A stretch of DNA of 64,000 nucleotides, from positions 11,467,437 through 11,531,436 of the forward strand of contig NC_060958.1 in NCBI RefSeq assembly GCF_910589235.1, given 5' to 3'. The position numbers and the translations under genes are program-made. The notes beneath the pieces are model-generated. The model saw only the letters and a program-made list of their open reading frames with translations. It did not search any database and had not been told where the DNA came from. Positions 1 through 13,164 of this stretch are shown here, piece after piece. Source of the stretch: Vespa crabro. Lineage: Eukaryota; Arthropoda; Insecta; Hymenoptera; Vespidae. Position 1 is the first letter of the stretch, and every line of letters starts with the position of its first letter.

Positions 1-1760
1 TTAAAGGTGGCACGTAGATTCAATCAATATATATATAATAAGATTATGTGTCGATATTTTCGTACATATTAAGTAAAGAAGCGTCTTTGTTAATATAAAT
101 GATCTATATAACATGCTGAAATAAAAAATGTTACGTAAACTTATTATAAATGATTATTTATATGACATATTGAAATGTCAGTTCCTTTCTTTGGTCTACT
201 TGACATTTACGTATTTCGTTTACTCACATTCTTGCTCGAACGCATATGAATGAATAATGTACCATAAACTGCAATAAAAGTAATTGCGGGATAGAAAATA
301 GTTTTATCGATAGGTTTACAATAGAAACATTTATTTGTAGAATCCGTTGCAAAGACACGACGGAATATCTGATATTTTTGTTTGTTTGTTTTTCCTTTTT
401 CTTCGCTTTGTTATCTTCGTTTGATTCATCCCATATTACATATACACGGGGAATAGATATAATCCGTGCACCTGTTTGTTCGATTCAGTTTGGTCGACAA
501 GGTCTAAAAACGCATTGGCGCTAAGAAAAGAGAAACGAAACGAAACGAAACGAAGCAATAAGAACGATGCTCCAGCAACTATTACGATTCTACAAGTTCA
601 AGTTTAATTTTTATTGCACTAAAATCATTTCTTCCTTTTTTTTTTTAACCATCAGGTATTCAATTCTTTTTTCATCAAATTGCTTTTATCTCAAATAGAT
701 TACTTTAACGTTTGATTAGGAATACAAGTTGATATCGACTGTAAAATTTATTTTTAATTGACGCATCAATCTTTAGAAATTTCTTTAGACTTTTACGTGC
801 ATACAAAAATAGTTATGTAATCGAGAATAAATTCTTTTGCGATGCTTTTCACGTTCTGCGCTTCGCGCTAGTGCGTCTAGACCTTTACATATTTTCGTTC
901 TTTCTCTCTCCCTTTCTCTTTCCCCCTCTTACTCTCGTTGTTTCACATGTGCATTGGAAACTACATTTCTTGCACGGATTATAATATAAATGCACACGAG
1001 ACACAGATAGGTATAGGATGGAAGATTTAAGATTACAAGTAAAGTAGTCTTATGTCCGGTGCTTTAGGAAACACGTGCGCATTTTATATGCGTTTCTCCT
1101 TTTATTTTAATGTAGCGAGATGAAAGATAATGGTCTTATTTCAATTTTCTTTCATTAGAAAAATTCACGAGACAGAGCCATTATATTTTCATCACAAAAA
1201 AGGTTTCAAGCTTTGAAGAATATATAGTTCTCATTAATTTTAGTAAATAATGCTTAGCCAACTTGGATAAAAAATTAATCTTGAAGGAAAGCATGTTTTG
1301 AATTGACTTTAATGATTACTATTATATACTCTTTAAGTCTTGAATCCCTTTGTTCTTTCTAATCCTGTAAATATTATCTCCAATTTTTCACATTAGAATT
1401 TTAGCCGAACGATTTGACCTGAATGTGCACGTGCTTTTTACGTTTAGTGCAATGAAGGAAGAAATTTTGTTGGAAAATGTATAGTTAGGTTTACACATAA
1501 TTCTGATATTTTCCTCGAAAGACTTAAGTAGTATAATTTTGAAACGACACTTTTTTATATCGACTTCTTCTCTTTCCTTCGCGAGTCTTGCTTTCCTTTT
1601 CAATTATCAGGTTCGTTTGATAATCGTTTTTTACATGAATGTGCTGATTTTATAGAGAGACAAGTATCCATCGACTAAGAGTTCTTTTGACAGTAGAAGA
1701 TTATTTTTTTTTTTTACGTGCATACGATTGATAATCTGTAGCAATAGCAATCGCTTTATC
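1..1760. other. Non-coding AT-rich flank
   Basis: This is AT-rich sequence with short homopolymer runs and no reading frame that looks like protein. It lies downstream of the minus-strand dipeptidase. I see no RNA gene or transposon relic in it. Confidence 0.6.
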
Positions 1761-1766
1761 TTTATT
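1761..1766 (-). terminator. Possible poly(A) signal of the dipeptidase gene
   Basis: The minus strand reads AATAAA here, about 530 bases after the dipeptidase stop codon. That distance is plausible for an insect 3' untranslated region. The motif is common in AT-rich DNA and no cleavage evidence is available. Confidence 0.3.
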
Positions 1767-2291
1767 TATAGAGTAGAAACGACGGAAGTAATAGCAACGA
1801 TGGAAAATTTGTATCGATCAATTATGATGCTCACTATCTGTATTGTATAGAAAATAAATATGATTGAATTGTGTGTGTGTGTGTGTGTATGTATGTAAAA
1901 GAAACTATGAAAAAGAATTCAGAAAGAAGGAAGATCTGTCTGAAAAATCTAAAAATGAATGCAAGAACAGTATGGAGAAAAAAAATATATGTAAAATAAC
2001 TTATCTCAATATATTTTCTCTCTCTTTTGGCTCGTTGCTCATCACTTCCGTAAGAACGAGTTCCGAGGTAGGTTAACGACACGATGGGATTCTTCACGAG
2101 CCATTTTTTCCATGGCTCGGATCAAGAAAGTAAAGGCTTTGAAAGTGAGCAGGTCATAGAAAGGAAGCTGCATGCTGTCTCTTTTTCTTTGGTTCGCCCT
2201 CGTTGACCTCGATCGGTCCTTTACCACTGTCCCTCCTCGTCATCTTGAAAATGATCAAGAGTAACGAATGAGAGATTGCTAGGAGTAAGAC

Positions 2292-3242
2292 TTAGACTTC
2301 TACGCCTCTTTGCACGGTATTAGTGTCCAAGGCGCAATTCCCGTTGACATCTGGAGAATTCTGAAGATATTCTTCGGACGGCGTAACACCGTCCGTTCTC
2401 ATATCGTCCCTCACGCGTTCCACCTACGGTAATAATAATTTCAAATCAATATTTACGCCTAGTTTATAAACTATAGATACCCGAATGATATTACCTTTCT
2501 GAAGACTCTCAATAAATTTAAACCGGCCACCTTCTTCAGATCGTGCACGTTCCATTTGCCGCTACGAAGAAGTTCCGCAAACAATTCGGGATATTTGGAA
2601 ACGTCCTCAAGACCTCTCGGAGTTCTAACGATCGAACGATCAAATTAAAAACAAAAAAAGAAAAAGATCATTACTTTTGTTTCATTATTTTTTCAAAGAT
2701 ATTACATCGACGTACTTGTTGATACCATCAAAATCTCCACCTACTCCGATATGATCGACGCCGATAAGATTTCTAATGTAATAAATATGCTCTGCCACGT
2801 CCGAGATAGTCGCCTGAGAACCACACTTGACGAAATAATTATAAAAGGTCACCATCACCAATCCGTCGTTGTCAGCCTAGACGAAACAAATGCATATGTT
2901 CTTCTTTATTGTTCTTTTTAAGATCGTAAAGATAAATCAAAAGGAAATGATCTGATTTTAATGGACGAAACAATATAAAAGATAGCAAAATTATCAGCTG
3001 CGATGGTTGCTACAAGTAGAAGAGAGAGGTTTGTTGTCCGCCGTTACCATTATACTGTGTTTCAAGTGGATGGAGCCGTTAATTTTGGTCCCTGTTAATT
3101 TGCTTCTTAACGAGGTCGGCTGGGAGAGGATTCTTACTTTAATGGAGCAGAAAACTCGACAATAGAAAGGAATCGTCGTCGGTAATTGTTTCAAACCATT
3201 GGAACTCTGGATGCCGAGGAGCAAAGATAATTATCTATCCCC

Positions 3243-3283
<41 letters not shown>

Positions 3284-3286
3284 AGG

Positions 3287-3318
<32 letters not shown>

Positions 3319-4241
3319 CGCTGAGGATCGAAGGAAAGTAACTTTAAAAGTGAAAATAATTATTTTTTCAAGGTGTAAATTAAAAAGGCAAAAGTATTGT
3401 ACATAGAGACAGTAAAATAAAACAGGCTGAGAGCTAACGAGAAAGGAGACATAACATTTTCTCGATATTCGTCGACCTACCAGCTGTTTTAAAATGTCAT
3501 CGGGCACGTTTCTCGAGGAATTACAAATGGCGAAGGCCGAGGAATGTGAAAAGATCAGAGGTGCTTTGGTCGCTTTCAGGGCATCCCTCATTGTTGCTCT
3601 GGCCGTGTGGCTGAGGTCTATCAGCATGCCTAGTCTATTCATCTCTCGCACCACAGTCTTGCCGAACGCCGTTAGACCTCCTCCTGCAAAAGAGAGTAAA
3701 AGGAGTAGGTTAATAAAGAATAAGGTGCTCGCGCTCAAAGAGAAACAAAAAGAGAATGAGAGAGAGAGAGAGAGAGAGAGAGAAAAGAGAAGTCAATTTT
3801 GTGAATAAATTTATATAAAAGTTCATAAACAAGCACAAAGACCAAAATATATCTTTTCTTTATGAGAACAGGAAGATGGAGTCTTAGGAGAAGGTGTAGC
3901 ACACTTTGCCAACATTTAACCAGACATTGTGTAACACTGCCATAAAACCATATATTCGCGTTGCTTACGGGCACTTGAGGAGGCAACCGCAGCCAGGGGA
4001 TGGACTATTCTCCTCCATCCTGTTTATAGCCCGAAGGATCTTGCACCCTCAGATTACCATCTGTTTAGTTCGTTGAAGGATAGTTTACGTGGTCAACACT
4101 TTGAGTATGACAATGGGTATGCTCTTCCGAGTGTACTAAGTTCGATATAACCTCGCGATAGGTATCCTCCTCTTCGTTACTCCTCTTGATTCGATATTAA
4201 CGACGATACACGGGACTGATTATGAGAACCATATTCTACTC

Positions 4242-4279
<38 letters not shown>

Positions 4280-5182
4280 TCTCTCTCTCCCTCTCTCTCT
4301 CTCCTTTTTTCCCCACAAATCGTATTCGCAAATTCACGTGAGAGGATTTCCCGATGGTATCGATCGATTGCGCATGAGAGATTATGGACGAAGAGTGATT
4401 AATATTTTTTAAATCGCGTTAGTCCATATCCGAAGCATTTCCCATTGGCCCTCCCCCGTCGTCCGCGCCGTTACACTTCAACATATTTTATCGCTTCGAA
4501 TCGAATTTCCGGGAATTCACGCGAAATTTCAAATGTAATTCATCAATTTGTCTCGTTTTATTCGTTGCATTTTATCTATACTATTATTACCGATCGACGA
4601 GCCGATTCGGACCGATGATAAATTTAAAATCGAAAGAACTAAGGAAGGATTTGAAGGGATGAAAATTGTTCTCTCTTTCTTTTTTTTTTCTTTTTTTGTT
4701 GTTTTTTTTTTTCCCCTTGTGAAATTCTTTAACTCACCGTCCTCGTCGTCCTCCTCTGCGGAGGAGCTTTTCGCCCACGGTGTGTTACACCTGTGCGTTA
4801 GCGTCAAATATCTTACGCCCAGGTGATAAAGCGTCCTTAAAACGGCTAGACTACTTCCTAGACTATGTCCTCCTTCCACGCCGATGAGCGAAGCAATTCT
4901 GCCTCTTTTGTGAGCCTCTAAGATTTCTGTGCGTTCAACGAGGAAGAACGATTAAATTCTCGTAGCTTAAAACACGTCATTCTTCGAACCTTAAAAAAAA
5001 GCAATACACACCCTTGGATGAGGCAGCAAACTGCATCTGCTGAGAATACTTTTCTATCAGTCGTTTTATTAGATCGACCTGTTCCAGAGTCAGCTGCACG
5101 GCGTTGAGATGCTGAGACTCGCACGGCACATAAGCGGCCCAAAACTACGACGACGTTGACGTGGTTATCGAATAAAAGAGAG

Positions 5183-5239
<57 letters not shown>

Positions 5240-5598
5240 AGATAGAAGAGAAAAGCCGATAATACCTGACCACCGACCATGCCTTGTCGCAATCTGACCA
5301 AGTCCGTTTGACTCCAAGCGCTCTTGCTCCACGGTGCGACTTGTCGGAGATCCTTGTCGAAGTCGAAATCGGCCAACTGGTTGTGAACAAAGTTTCTGAT
5401 ATTCCAAGGTAGGTCATTGTGCCCGTCGATCAGCGGTACCTCCGTTAGAATTTGCCGTACTACTTCGAGTCTCTCTCGCGGCGTTGTCAGGGACGACGCG
5501 AGATCGCTATCCGCCGGTTGCGGTCCGACTCTACCGACCCAGCTGCCAATCGACAGTATAATCACGCTCGCGATCCAGACACTACTTTGTCCGCCACT
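2292..5598 (-). CDS. Membrane dipeptidase (renal dipeptidase family), seven exons, 5' end open
   Basis: This is a zinc metallopeptidase that hydrolyses dipeptides, usually at the cell surface or secreted. The modelled exons are 5598-5266, 5144-5012, 4917-4738, 3683-3481, 2876-2716, 2624-2495 and 2423-2292. Every junction keeps frame and gives 423 residues plus stop, close to the usual family length. A hydrophobic stretch at residues 7-22 would anchor or export the protein. Family landmarks appear in order: IDGHNDLPW (H60 and D62, zinc), GVEGGH (bridging glutamate), LTLTHRCNTPW, DLSH and FSHSSA (zinc histidines), SSRNVPDD, and GGDFDG (catalytic aspartate). An acidic run follows the NTPW motif. 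The first modelled exon begins after TTTCAG in phase 0, so at least one upstream exon holds the start. The last exon ends GVEV. Most introns carry GA/TC tracts, and one contains a mariner relic. The family assignment is firm; the N-terminus and anchor type are not. Confidence 0.93.
3244..3319. repeat. (GA)n / GGGA microsatellite
   Basis: A GA tract of about 75 bases with an internal GGGA block sits inside a dipeptidase intron. It creates long RERE/SLSL open frames that are not genes. Confidence 0.9.
3972..4143 (+). mobile_element. Mariner-type transposase relic (C-terminal catalytic part)
   Basis: The plus strand encodes the mariner signature around the third catalytic aspartate: GWTILLHP, then YSP, LAPSDYHLF, SSLKDSLRGQHFE. 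In Tc1/mariner transposases this region reads HPPYSPDLAPSDYHLF. One extra lysine codon lies inside the signature (YSPKDLAP) and a stop follows soon after. No inverted terminal repeats were recognised nearby. The fragment lies within a dipeptidase intron, on the opposite strand to that gene. It is an old non-functional scrap; the subfamily cannot be fixed from this length. Confidence 0.85.
4245..4303. repeat. (TC)n microsatellite
   Basis: A nearly pure CT tract with a few CCCT interruptions, in the dipeptidase intron beside the mariner relic. Confidence 0.9.
5176..5241. repeat. (GA)n/(GAAA)n microsatellite
   Basis: A purine tract within the intron between the first two modelled dipeptidase exons. 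It lengthens that intron and creates SLSL-type frames on the minus strand. Confidence 0.85.
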
Positions 5599-6495
5599 CT
5601 GAAACAATGCCGACGAATAGAACACATTGTAATGGGTTTGAAAATATTTGCTAGAGTTTGTGTATAATTCAAGTAAATAGGAAAATAAAAGGAAAAGGAA
5701 GAAAAAAAAAAGAAAGAAAAATGAAAAAAAAAAAAAAAAAACAAAAGAAAGAAAAAAATAATCTGTTAATACAGTGGCAAGATAGGTAACTATGTCATCC
5801 AAGCTGGAGTGCTTTGATGCTGCGGAATAATATACCGCGTAGAAGCGGTCCGCAATCCGTTCTAAGGATTACCCCCGGCAAGTAGATTAATTCTCGGACA
5901 GCGTATACCACCGCCCTCCTCTATATTCCTAAAGTTCCCAGAGGGACAAGACAACGAATGGTATGAGTCGACGAAAAAAGAAACGGAGAAATAATTTACC
6001 GTATCTGTTTTACGAGTGTCTGCGAACTTATTGAAAATTTGTTATCATCCGTAGAAAATGAAGGAAGGAATTATGGCGATCGTTTCAATCGAATTCGATA
6101 TCTTCCCAATAATCTAAATAATTAGAAATTTATATCGAGGTACCGTCGAGAATTTTGTGCTTGATTTTGAATTAAACAGAGGAAGAATGATGTGGTCTTG
6201 CCGAGGTTTATATCGTTTCCCTCGATGCAAAGATTGCATAAGATATTCTAGGCTAGATCGTGGCTTTTCTGCGAGATTGAGAGGAAGGGACGGGGAAGGG
6301 ACGTGGAAAGACAAAGCTCTTACTTGACGCAACCCCATTTCGATGGAATGATGGATCGAATTCGCTAGGGAGGAAATTATCTCATCGAGTGTACTCTATA
6401 CGTATAGTCTTTAAAGAGACGTTATAGATAAAGTTAAAAAAACGGGGAACCGAGGAGAAGACTTCTTCTCCTCTAAGAATTAACGTTAATTTGAG

Positions 6496-6499
<4 letters not shown>

Positions 6500-6538
<39 letters not shown>
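6500..6538. repeat. (GA)n microsatellite
   Basis: A pure GA run with no coding content. Confidence 0.9.
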
Positions 6539-6539
<1 letters not shown>

Positions 6540-7700
6540 GGAGAGAAAAAAGGGGGAGAGAGAGACAAAGTTTGAAGACAGTTCGACGATAGAATTCTTA
6601 GCACGTAATTTTTCATGGTTTTTCTTCGTTCCAACGAATGGCCACCGTTCTAGGAACTTGGTAGAAGAAGGAAGAAAGTTTTTTGAAAACTTTTCGCATA
6701 TCGTATTTCGCTGCACTTTAGTCCGGGTTTATGTTTTCTTCCACGGCGTCGTCGAAGGCCAGTTGAATGAAAAGTTCGAGTACGAAGAGAATCTGGAGAG
6801 CTTCTCTTTTGAAATCTACGTGCTGTTTCGGGCGGTTAAGGGATAAGAGAGAAGGAATGAGAGAGAGAGAGAGAGAGAGAGAGAAAGAAAAACGGACAGC
6901 GTGAGAAAAGTGACGCCTGCGAGTAAACGTCCTTAAAAAGAAAGAAAAAAAAGAAAAAGAAAAAAGCAAAAACAAACGCGTGAAAAGAAAAGGGAACATA
7001 GAAAAGACGAAAGGAGAAGAGATTTCGAAGATTCTCACTTCGATGTACTTTAGAGTAATGCGATCTCGTGAAACGTTAAGGGCGAATTTTCGAGAGACAG
7101 TTTGAAAGTTTTAATTCCGCTAAAATAAAAGGTAGTAACGAGGCAAGTGATAGGAGACAACGTGTGAAAAACAATCCGCATGGCTGAACGATACTCCGAA
7201 AGAAAATACTCCATTTGTTAAATTTTCTATTTGATTTTTTGATTAATCTTAACGATGACTTGTAGCGTATCGAAATATATTCATAGATATGGCTCGCAGA
7301 TGGCACTCAAGCCGGATCAAATATTTTATTTTTTATTGCTATGACACGAGATATTGCACGTTTCATAATTAACAGTTCAATCTATAGGTTGACAGTACTA
7401 AAGAAGGATCAATCGTTTATCAAAATCGGTTGTATGAATATGTTCTCGTGACCAACGAGCGCGAGCCCAAGCGCATAAAATTCTCCTCTAGAATTTTAAC
7501 GAGTTCTTTCCTTCCTTTTTTTTTCTTTCATTCTTTCTTTCTTCCTTCCTTCCTTCCTCTTTTTCCTTTTTTCTTTCTTCCTTCCTTTCTTCCACTTTTT
7601 TCCCTTCTTTCCTCTTATTTCGATTCTCTTCAATGCCGACCTTTGTTAAACGTACAACGTTCACGGTTTAATGCGCCTTCGTGTTTCGCACCATTTTAAT

Positions 7701-7783
7701 CGAACGAACGAACGAATGAACGAACGAACGAACGAACGAACGAACGAACGAACGAACGAACGAACGAACGAACGAACGAACGA
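7701..7783. repeat. (CGAA)n tetranucleotide array
   Basis: About 20 copies of a CGAA unit with one ATGAA variant. On the minus strand it reads as a repeated SFVR peptide, which is an artefact of the repeat. A relative of this array lies at 18848-18952. Confidence 0.95.
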
Positions 7784-8490
7784 GAAAAATCGCCTTTCCA
7801 AGCACGAATGTGACCTTTCGAAAATAGAGAAAAATCAATGGTAGATAAGTACTCTAGACCAGAGATAAGATTATGGATGACAAAACGACTAGTTTGATTC
7901 GGCGCATTGAAAAGTTTCGAATACTTATTCGGAAAATTTGAAGAAGATGGCGAAACGAATGAGACGAGTTTCGGGATAAGTACCTGTACATTTCCAAAGG
8001 CGTCGTTGCTGTCGTTGATCGACACTCAAGATCAAGGAGTTTAGAGTCGGACTTTCTCTCCTTCTCTGGAGTGTTTTCGATCCTTTAATGAAAAGTTTGG
8101 AAAATTTCTTATCATTTTATCATCTTCGTTTTCTATAATAAAGTTTCTAGAACCACTTATCGTCGTTCTTACGAGAAGAATAATCTTATCGTCGATCCGA
8201 TAATAAAACTCAGGCTTAGTAATTCGTTCGAACGTTATTTGGCCGAATTCTTTTTAAACAAATTCGTTGGATAAAATTTCAATGAAGAAGGATAGGGGGA
8301 AGGGGGAGGGGAAGAGGGAAACGTATGCGCGCGTCACACCCGTCGAGCCCGCGGAAGATAGCCGTCCTCGTAATGGGAACATTTCCGTGGGAAAGGGTGA
8401 AATAAATCTTCTATCGGTTCCTCTATCACTCTCGACAGATAAGGTAATCTATTTCTGTTCGTTCCGTTTATAAATGGTACGCGCGTTACC

Positions 8491-8540
8491 AAGAAAAAAA
8501 AAAAAAAAAAAAAAAAAAAGAAAAAAAAGAAAAAAAAAAC
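8491..8540. repeat. Poly(A) tract
   Basis: An A-rich run of about 50 bases with a few G interruptions. I saw no flanking target-site duplication or transposon sequence, so I do not call it a retrotransposon tail. Confidence 0.85.
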
Positions 8541-9817
8541 TTTAATCCTTTCTGATCTGTATTTATCTTGCATTGTGTAATGTTAATGCGTTGAAGTGAG
8601 TACGAGCAAACAGTGGAGAGTTATAATAGACAAAAGAAAGAAAGAAAGAAAGAGTAAATAAAAAACGCGAAAGCAAACAAATATAAAAGAAAAGAAACAA
8701 AATGGATAATAAAATGCAAATGATCGACTTGTGTTCTTTGTTTGTAAAAGGGCTTTTATTAAAGTCATGAATGGAAGATTTGCGCGGTCTACTGTTTCAT
8801 AGATAATTAGTCGAGTGAGCAGCATGTGAAAAGGTCCATTTATAGAGGATATTGTATACCGAACGATGTCAACATTTCGCTCGTTTGTTATAGGCGCGAG
8901 TACATGCCGAGGCACAAATGTGCTTCTGTGACTTACATGTTCATTCGTCATACAGGAAAGCTTCGTTAGCAAGAGCTTATGGCACGTATTGATACACGTA
9001 CATATATAATCAATACGCAAGAGAGACTTAAGCAACGCTTAATCGCACCACGTATCCTAATAAAACTGATATAGCCGATAGAGTGAAATATTAACTCCCT
9101 AAACTTTGAGATATATCGGTTACGACGAGCCGAACACCGAGCGCTTTCTATACCTTCAATTTTTATGGACCTGATAGTAGTGTCGTGAAAACGAGAATTG
9201 TGACTGTTACGTGACAGTTATGACTACGGTTAACGCAGTTATCGCATCCTTGGAAAAGATTTGACTCCTCTGAAACAACTTTCGATAACTATCCGATATT
9301 TTACTCGCATAAATCATTAAAGCATAAAAGAAGGTACCCTTCCGATTCGATCCTTCAGAGGTCTTCTTCTCTTGGCGTTTCTCTTATTTTATCGTGTATT
9401 CGTCTGCAAAGTATGGGATAGAAGAAAATTGATAAAACTGTGGAGAAACTTTTTGGAACGAAATATGTTGAAATTTCATTTCACTCAAGGACGAAAAAGA
9501 ATCATGCGTATCGTTCGCTCGAAAACGTACGTAACTGAGGTAACAGAGATGCGAAAAGTTTTGGCGCGAAACTTTGAGATTGGAAATATTTTGCGTGGTC
9601 GTTTCTCTCTCTCGCTCTCTCTCTTTTTCTTCTCTTGTTGGCTTCTCTCCTCTTTATGTTCCAAGCTTCGACTACCCAGTGGATTATCGTAAATCAAAGA
9701 GAGTTTGGGAAACGACCGGCGAAAAGAAAGGACAGATGGCGATCGATCGAACGATTCCTCTGATCGTTTTATCGATTTGGAAATCTGAAAAATCAACGTA
9801 CAAACGCAACTCTCCGA

Positions 9818-9852
<35 letters not shown>

Positions 9853-10859
9853 TCTATTAAAGCGAGCCAAATTTTTTCTCGTTAATTATATCAGCAGAAC
9901 GAAGAGAAATCGGGTTAGCAGATAGTTTTACGAGTTCGCGAGAACGTTCGCGACAAGCTTTCGGATACACAGGGGAGGAAAGTTTATTATCAAGGGCGTA
10001 ACGGTGCAGTACGCGATGTGAAATACGTTTGCGAACGAAGCTCCAAACAAATCTTGGCGGCTAAAAGTTGCATGGCTCGAGAGAACACGTACGTGCCGTT
10101 AATGTTGCTTCTATTATCTTGCGATGTCGAAATATCGTGGGAACGTGGTTTCTCATAGAATAACAACGACAACGAGAAAAGTTCTGTGCCTACGTCGAGA
10201 GAGGAATATGAATGAGTCCTCGACGCATCGGCAAATAATTTCCCGTAATCAACTCTGATACTCTAGTAACGCGTTAAAGCGTATTGATCTTATCCCCGAG
10301 TACCGAAAGAACGTACTTGTCTTCTTTCTTTTTTTTTCCCCTTTCTCTCCGAGTCAAAAAGCGGCTAAGGATTTACAAGCTCGCTCTTTTCATCGGAATA
10401 GCTTGTAAGCTTCGATTTAGTTAAGTCCCACTGGATTACAGCGTGCATTCGCAGCTAAAACTGCAGCTAAAAGTTCGAGGGTAAATACATACCTATGTAT
10501 ATAGATATATTTAGGTATATCCATGTACTACGTGCCTTTTCACCTTCCTTTTTTCCAGAAGGCAATCTCGTTTGTCGTCTGTAATTAGTTGCCTAACAAG
10601 CGACTACGTCTACCTGCGTGGAATCGCATTATTTCGGAGCTTATAACAACACTCCACTAATCACGATACCAAGTTTAATGAAACGATTTTAATTATATCA
10701 TACTGCGAAGGTTAATCCGTATTCCTCCAACAAAGAAATTATAAATGTTATTCCGCAATCCAACTTTGCGCTTTCGAAAAACATTCTCTTATTCAAAATA
10801 TACGTTTGTCCGCTATTCGTTTGGACGTTGATGATTTTATTAAACGATTTAAACTTTTC

Positions 10860-10903
<44 letters not shown>

Positions 10904-11567
10904 CCTTTCTCTCTCGTTGCAATATGCCGGAGGAATGCGATTTTGTAGAAATTAAATTGTTGAACAAATTTTATTTTCTATTTGTCCCATTTGGAGGAAA
11001 TAAAGTCAAATATTTTCATCGCTGTAAAAAAAAAAAAAAAAAAAAAAAAAGAAAAGAAAATAAAAAAAGAAAAATAATAATAAATAAATAAAAACTTTCG
11101 ATTTTCGCAATGAAAATATTTTTCCTACTTTTCCAGTCGTTCGTTCCGTAAAAATGAATGGTCGTGCGTTTCAGTATTAACGAGGCTAAAGCCACGAAAT
11201 ACAGTGATACTAAAGAAAGTAATACGAGTCAAATATATTTCATTCGGTAGGAAGGCAGTGAAATAGTTTCCCGTTTACCTTTATTCCATCTCATCTTGGC
11301 TTCCAACCTTCTGGAGATTCTCTTTAAATCTTTTTTCAAAAGAGAAAGACTTTGACGTTCTTGATCCATGTCGGATAGTTTTGAATGGCACCTACGAAGC
11401 TTGCGCGATCAAATCCAAGAAATCGTATCTCCCGAGAACTTGAAATTCGTTGGTGGAACTTTCTAAAGCGCTTAGGGGTTACAAGGAACCGTGATTCCGA
11501 TAAATTTGTTACCCGGAGATTGTGAGAGTCCGTCTTAACCTTCGTGCTACGATAAAAGACCAATGGC

Positions 11568-11605
<38 letters not shown>

Positions 11606-12575
11606 CTCTTCATTGTCTTCCTCTGAATCTACCATTCTCTCTTTGATATTATTTATTCATCGAGACAATCAAAAGGATCCCTTTGATAAGGGTAGCTTTT
11701 GTAAGAGATTCCCTTGTAAATAATCGCAATCGACTAGTAGGTATCGAGAAGTTTTACTTTGATGATCGAGATCAACTGACTAACGACGAATTTGTTCAGG
11801 CGATAGCGAGCAAAGGGAATGGCTAATGACGTGTATTACTTAATATTCTTGGGAATCTACTAACAAGATTCTACGTAAGAGAGACCGTAAAGGTGCACAA
11901 ATGCAAAGTTACGCGTAGCATTTGCCCGCGAGGAAATTACTTTGAGTTGAAAAGTTAGCAAAGAACAACGTCACAGTAGATAGAGAGAAGAGCCAACCAA
12001 CTAACTCGAATGCCGACCCAATGCCGATATAGTAGTACTTGCGGTACTCTGTACTTGGTCTCGACCGTAAAGAAAAATATGCTATCTCTACGGCGTATAT
12101 GCATTTTCAATTTGCAAATTTTCCCTTATCCTTTGGACCAAAACTAGAAGGAAAGATTTACGAAGTAATGTATCCACTTATTACGAGATGCCAGTAATAA
12201 TTCACACGTAGTTTAGATTATTAATAGAGGGAGTAAGAAGGTTAGTTCGAAGCAAACGGGGCTGGCCGAGGATGGGTATAATGACGTCTGCAAAAGCATT
12301 AGTACTCTGGCCCTTTCCCTAGCACCTAACACCACCACCACCACCATCACCTTCGAGCGTTTCCTCGCTTGAGTTATCCGCCGTAATACCTATGCATGTC
12401 TGCAATTGCAAAACGTATTATTATTTATGAAACGGTAATGAAGACGTTCCTTGAATATTCTGCAAATTTCTATATAGATATAGATATATAAATTTACAGA
12501 GCACTATCGCCAAAGCGCGTGTCCCGTTTCATATGCTCCTCTAATATTTAATAGACTTTGCTCGTCGTTGCAAAG

Positions 12576-12578
<3 letters not shown>

Positions 12579-12643
<65 letters not shown>
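12579..12643. repeat. Long pure (GA)n microsatellite
   Basis: A GA run of about 65 bases without interruption, one of the longest pure tracts in the window. Confidence 0.95.
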
Positions 12644-12646
<3 letters not shown>

Positions 12647-12902
12647 CATTGCACTTCATAAATTCCAATCACACGATTTATCCATTTCCCTTATCTCCGA
12701 CGACCAGATATCTCGCGTTTACTTGTTGCTCTTCTTTTTATTACAAAGACCACGCGATTTCTGCGGTCTCGTTAAACATTTTTTCGTGGTGTTACACGTG
12801 ATCGTCACGAGTGTCAATTAGCCTACTTCTTCCTTGAAAATGAAGCGTTGTCGTCCTCGTCGCGGCAACGAAAATTCGCGAAAACGAAGTTGCCTCGACA
12901 GT

Positions 12903-12904
<2 letters not shown>

Positions 12905-12970
<66 letters not shown>
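12905..12970. repeat. (GA)n microsatellite
   Basis: A pure GA tract of about 65 bases inside the GC-richer patch. Confidence 0.95.
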
Positions 12971-12972
<2 letters not shown>

Positions 12973-13121
12973 CTTTTTTCGCTGAATCTTTTCGTGCAGC
13001 AGCTTTCACGAGTTGTTCTACGAGTGTTCTCGGACACTCGACGCTCTTAATGCAAAAGTCAGTGAGTGGCTCCCTGTGAAGAGGAACGAGGCAAAAGGAG
13101 AAAGAACACACACAGACAGAC

Positions 13122-13125
<4 letters not shown>

Positions 13126-13161
<36 letters not shown>
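13126..13161. repeat. (GA)n microsatellite preceded by (CAGA)n
   Basis: A GA tract that begins as CACACAGACAGA and becomes pure GA. Confidence 0.9.

Positions 13162-13164
<3 letters not shown>

Larger units (their letters stand above)
5599..12799. other. Long region without a supported gene
   Basis: This stretch holds microsatellites and AT-rich DNA. Two weak exon-like segments were seen: a 41-base minus-strand segment ending at a CAG/GTACTT donor near 7983, whose phase would fit the first modelled dipeptidase exon, and a minus-strand frame ending at an AT/GTAAGT donor near 8931. If the dipeptidase gene starts near 17 kb, most of this region is its first intron. Confidence 0.4.

Noticed and set aside
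4918..5802. 294-codon minus-strand open frame
   Set aside because: It is a read-through of dipeptidase exon 5598-5266 into introns on both sides. The SLSLSL and FFFF runs come from the GA and A tracts; the spliced model explains the real coding part.
7696..8025. Minus-strand frame with repeated SFVR peptide
   Set aside because: The repeat peptide is the translation of a CGAA tetranucleotide array, not a repeat protein.
8491..8540. Poly(A) run as a retrotransposon tail
   Set aside because: No element sequence precedes it and I found no flanking duplication.
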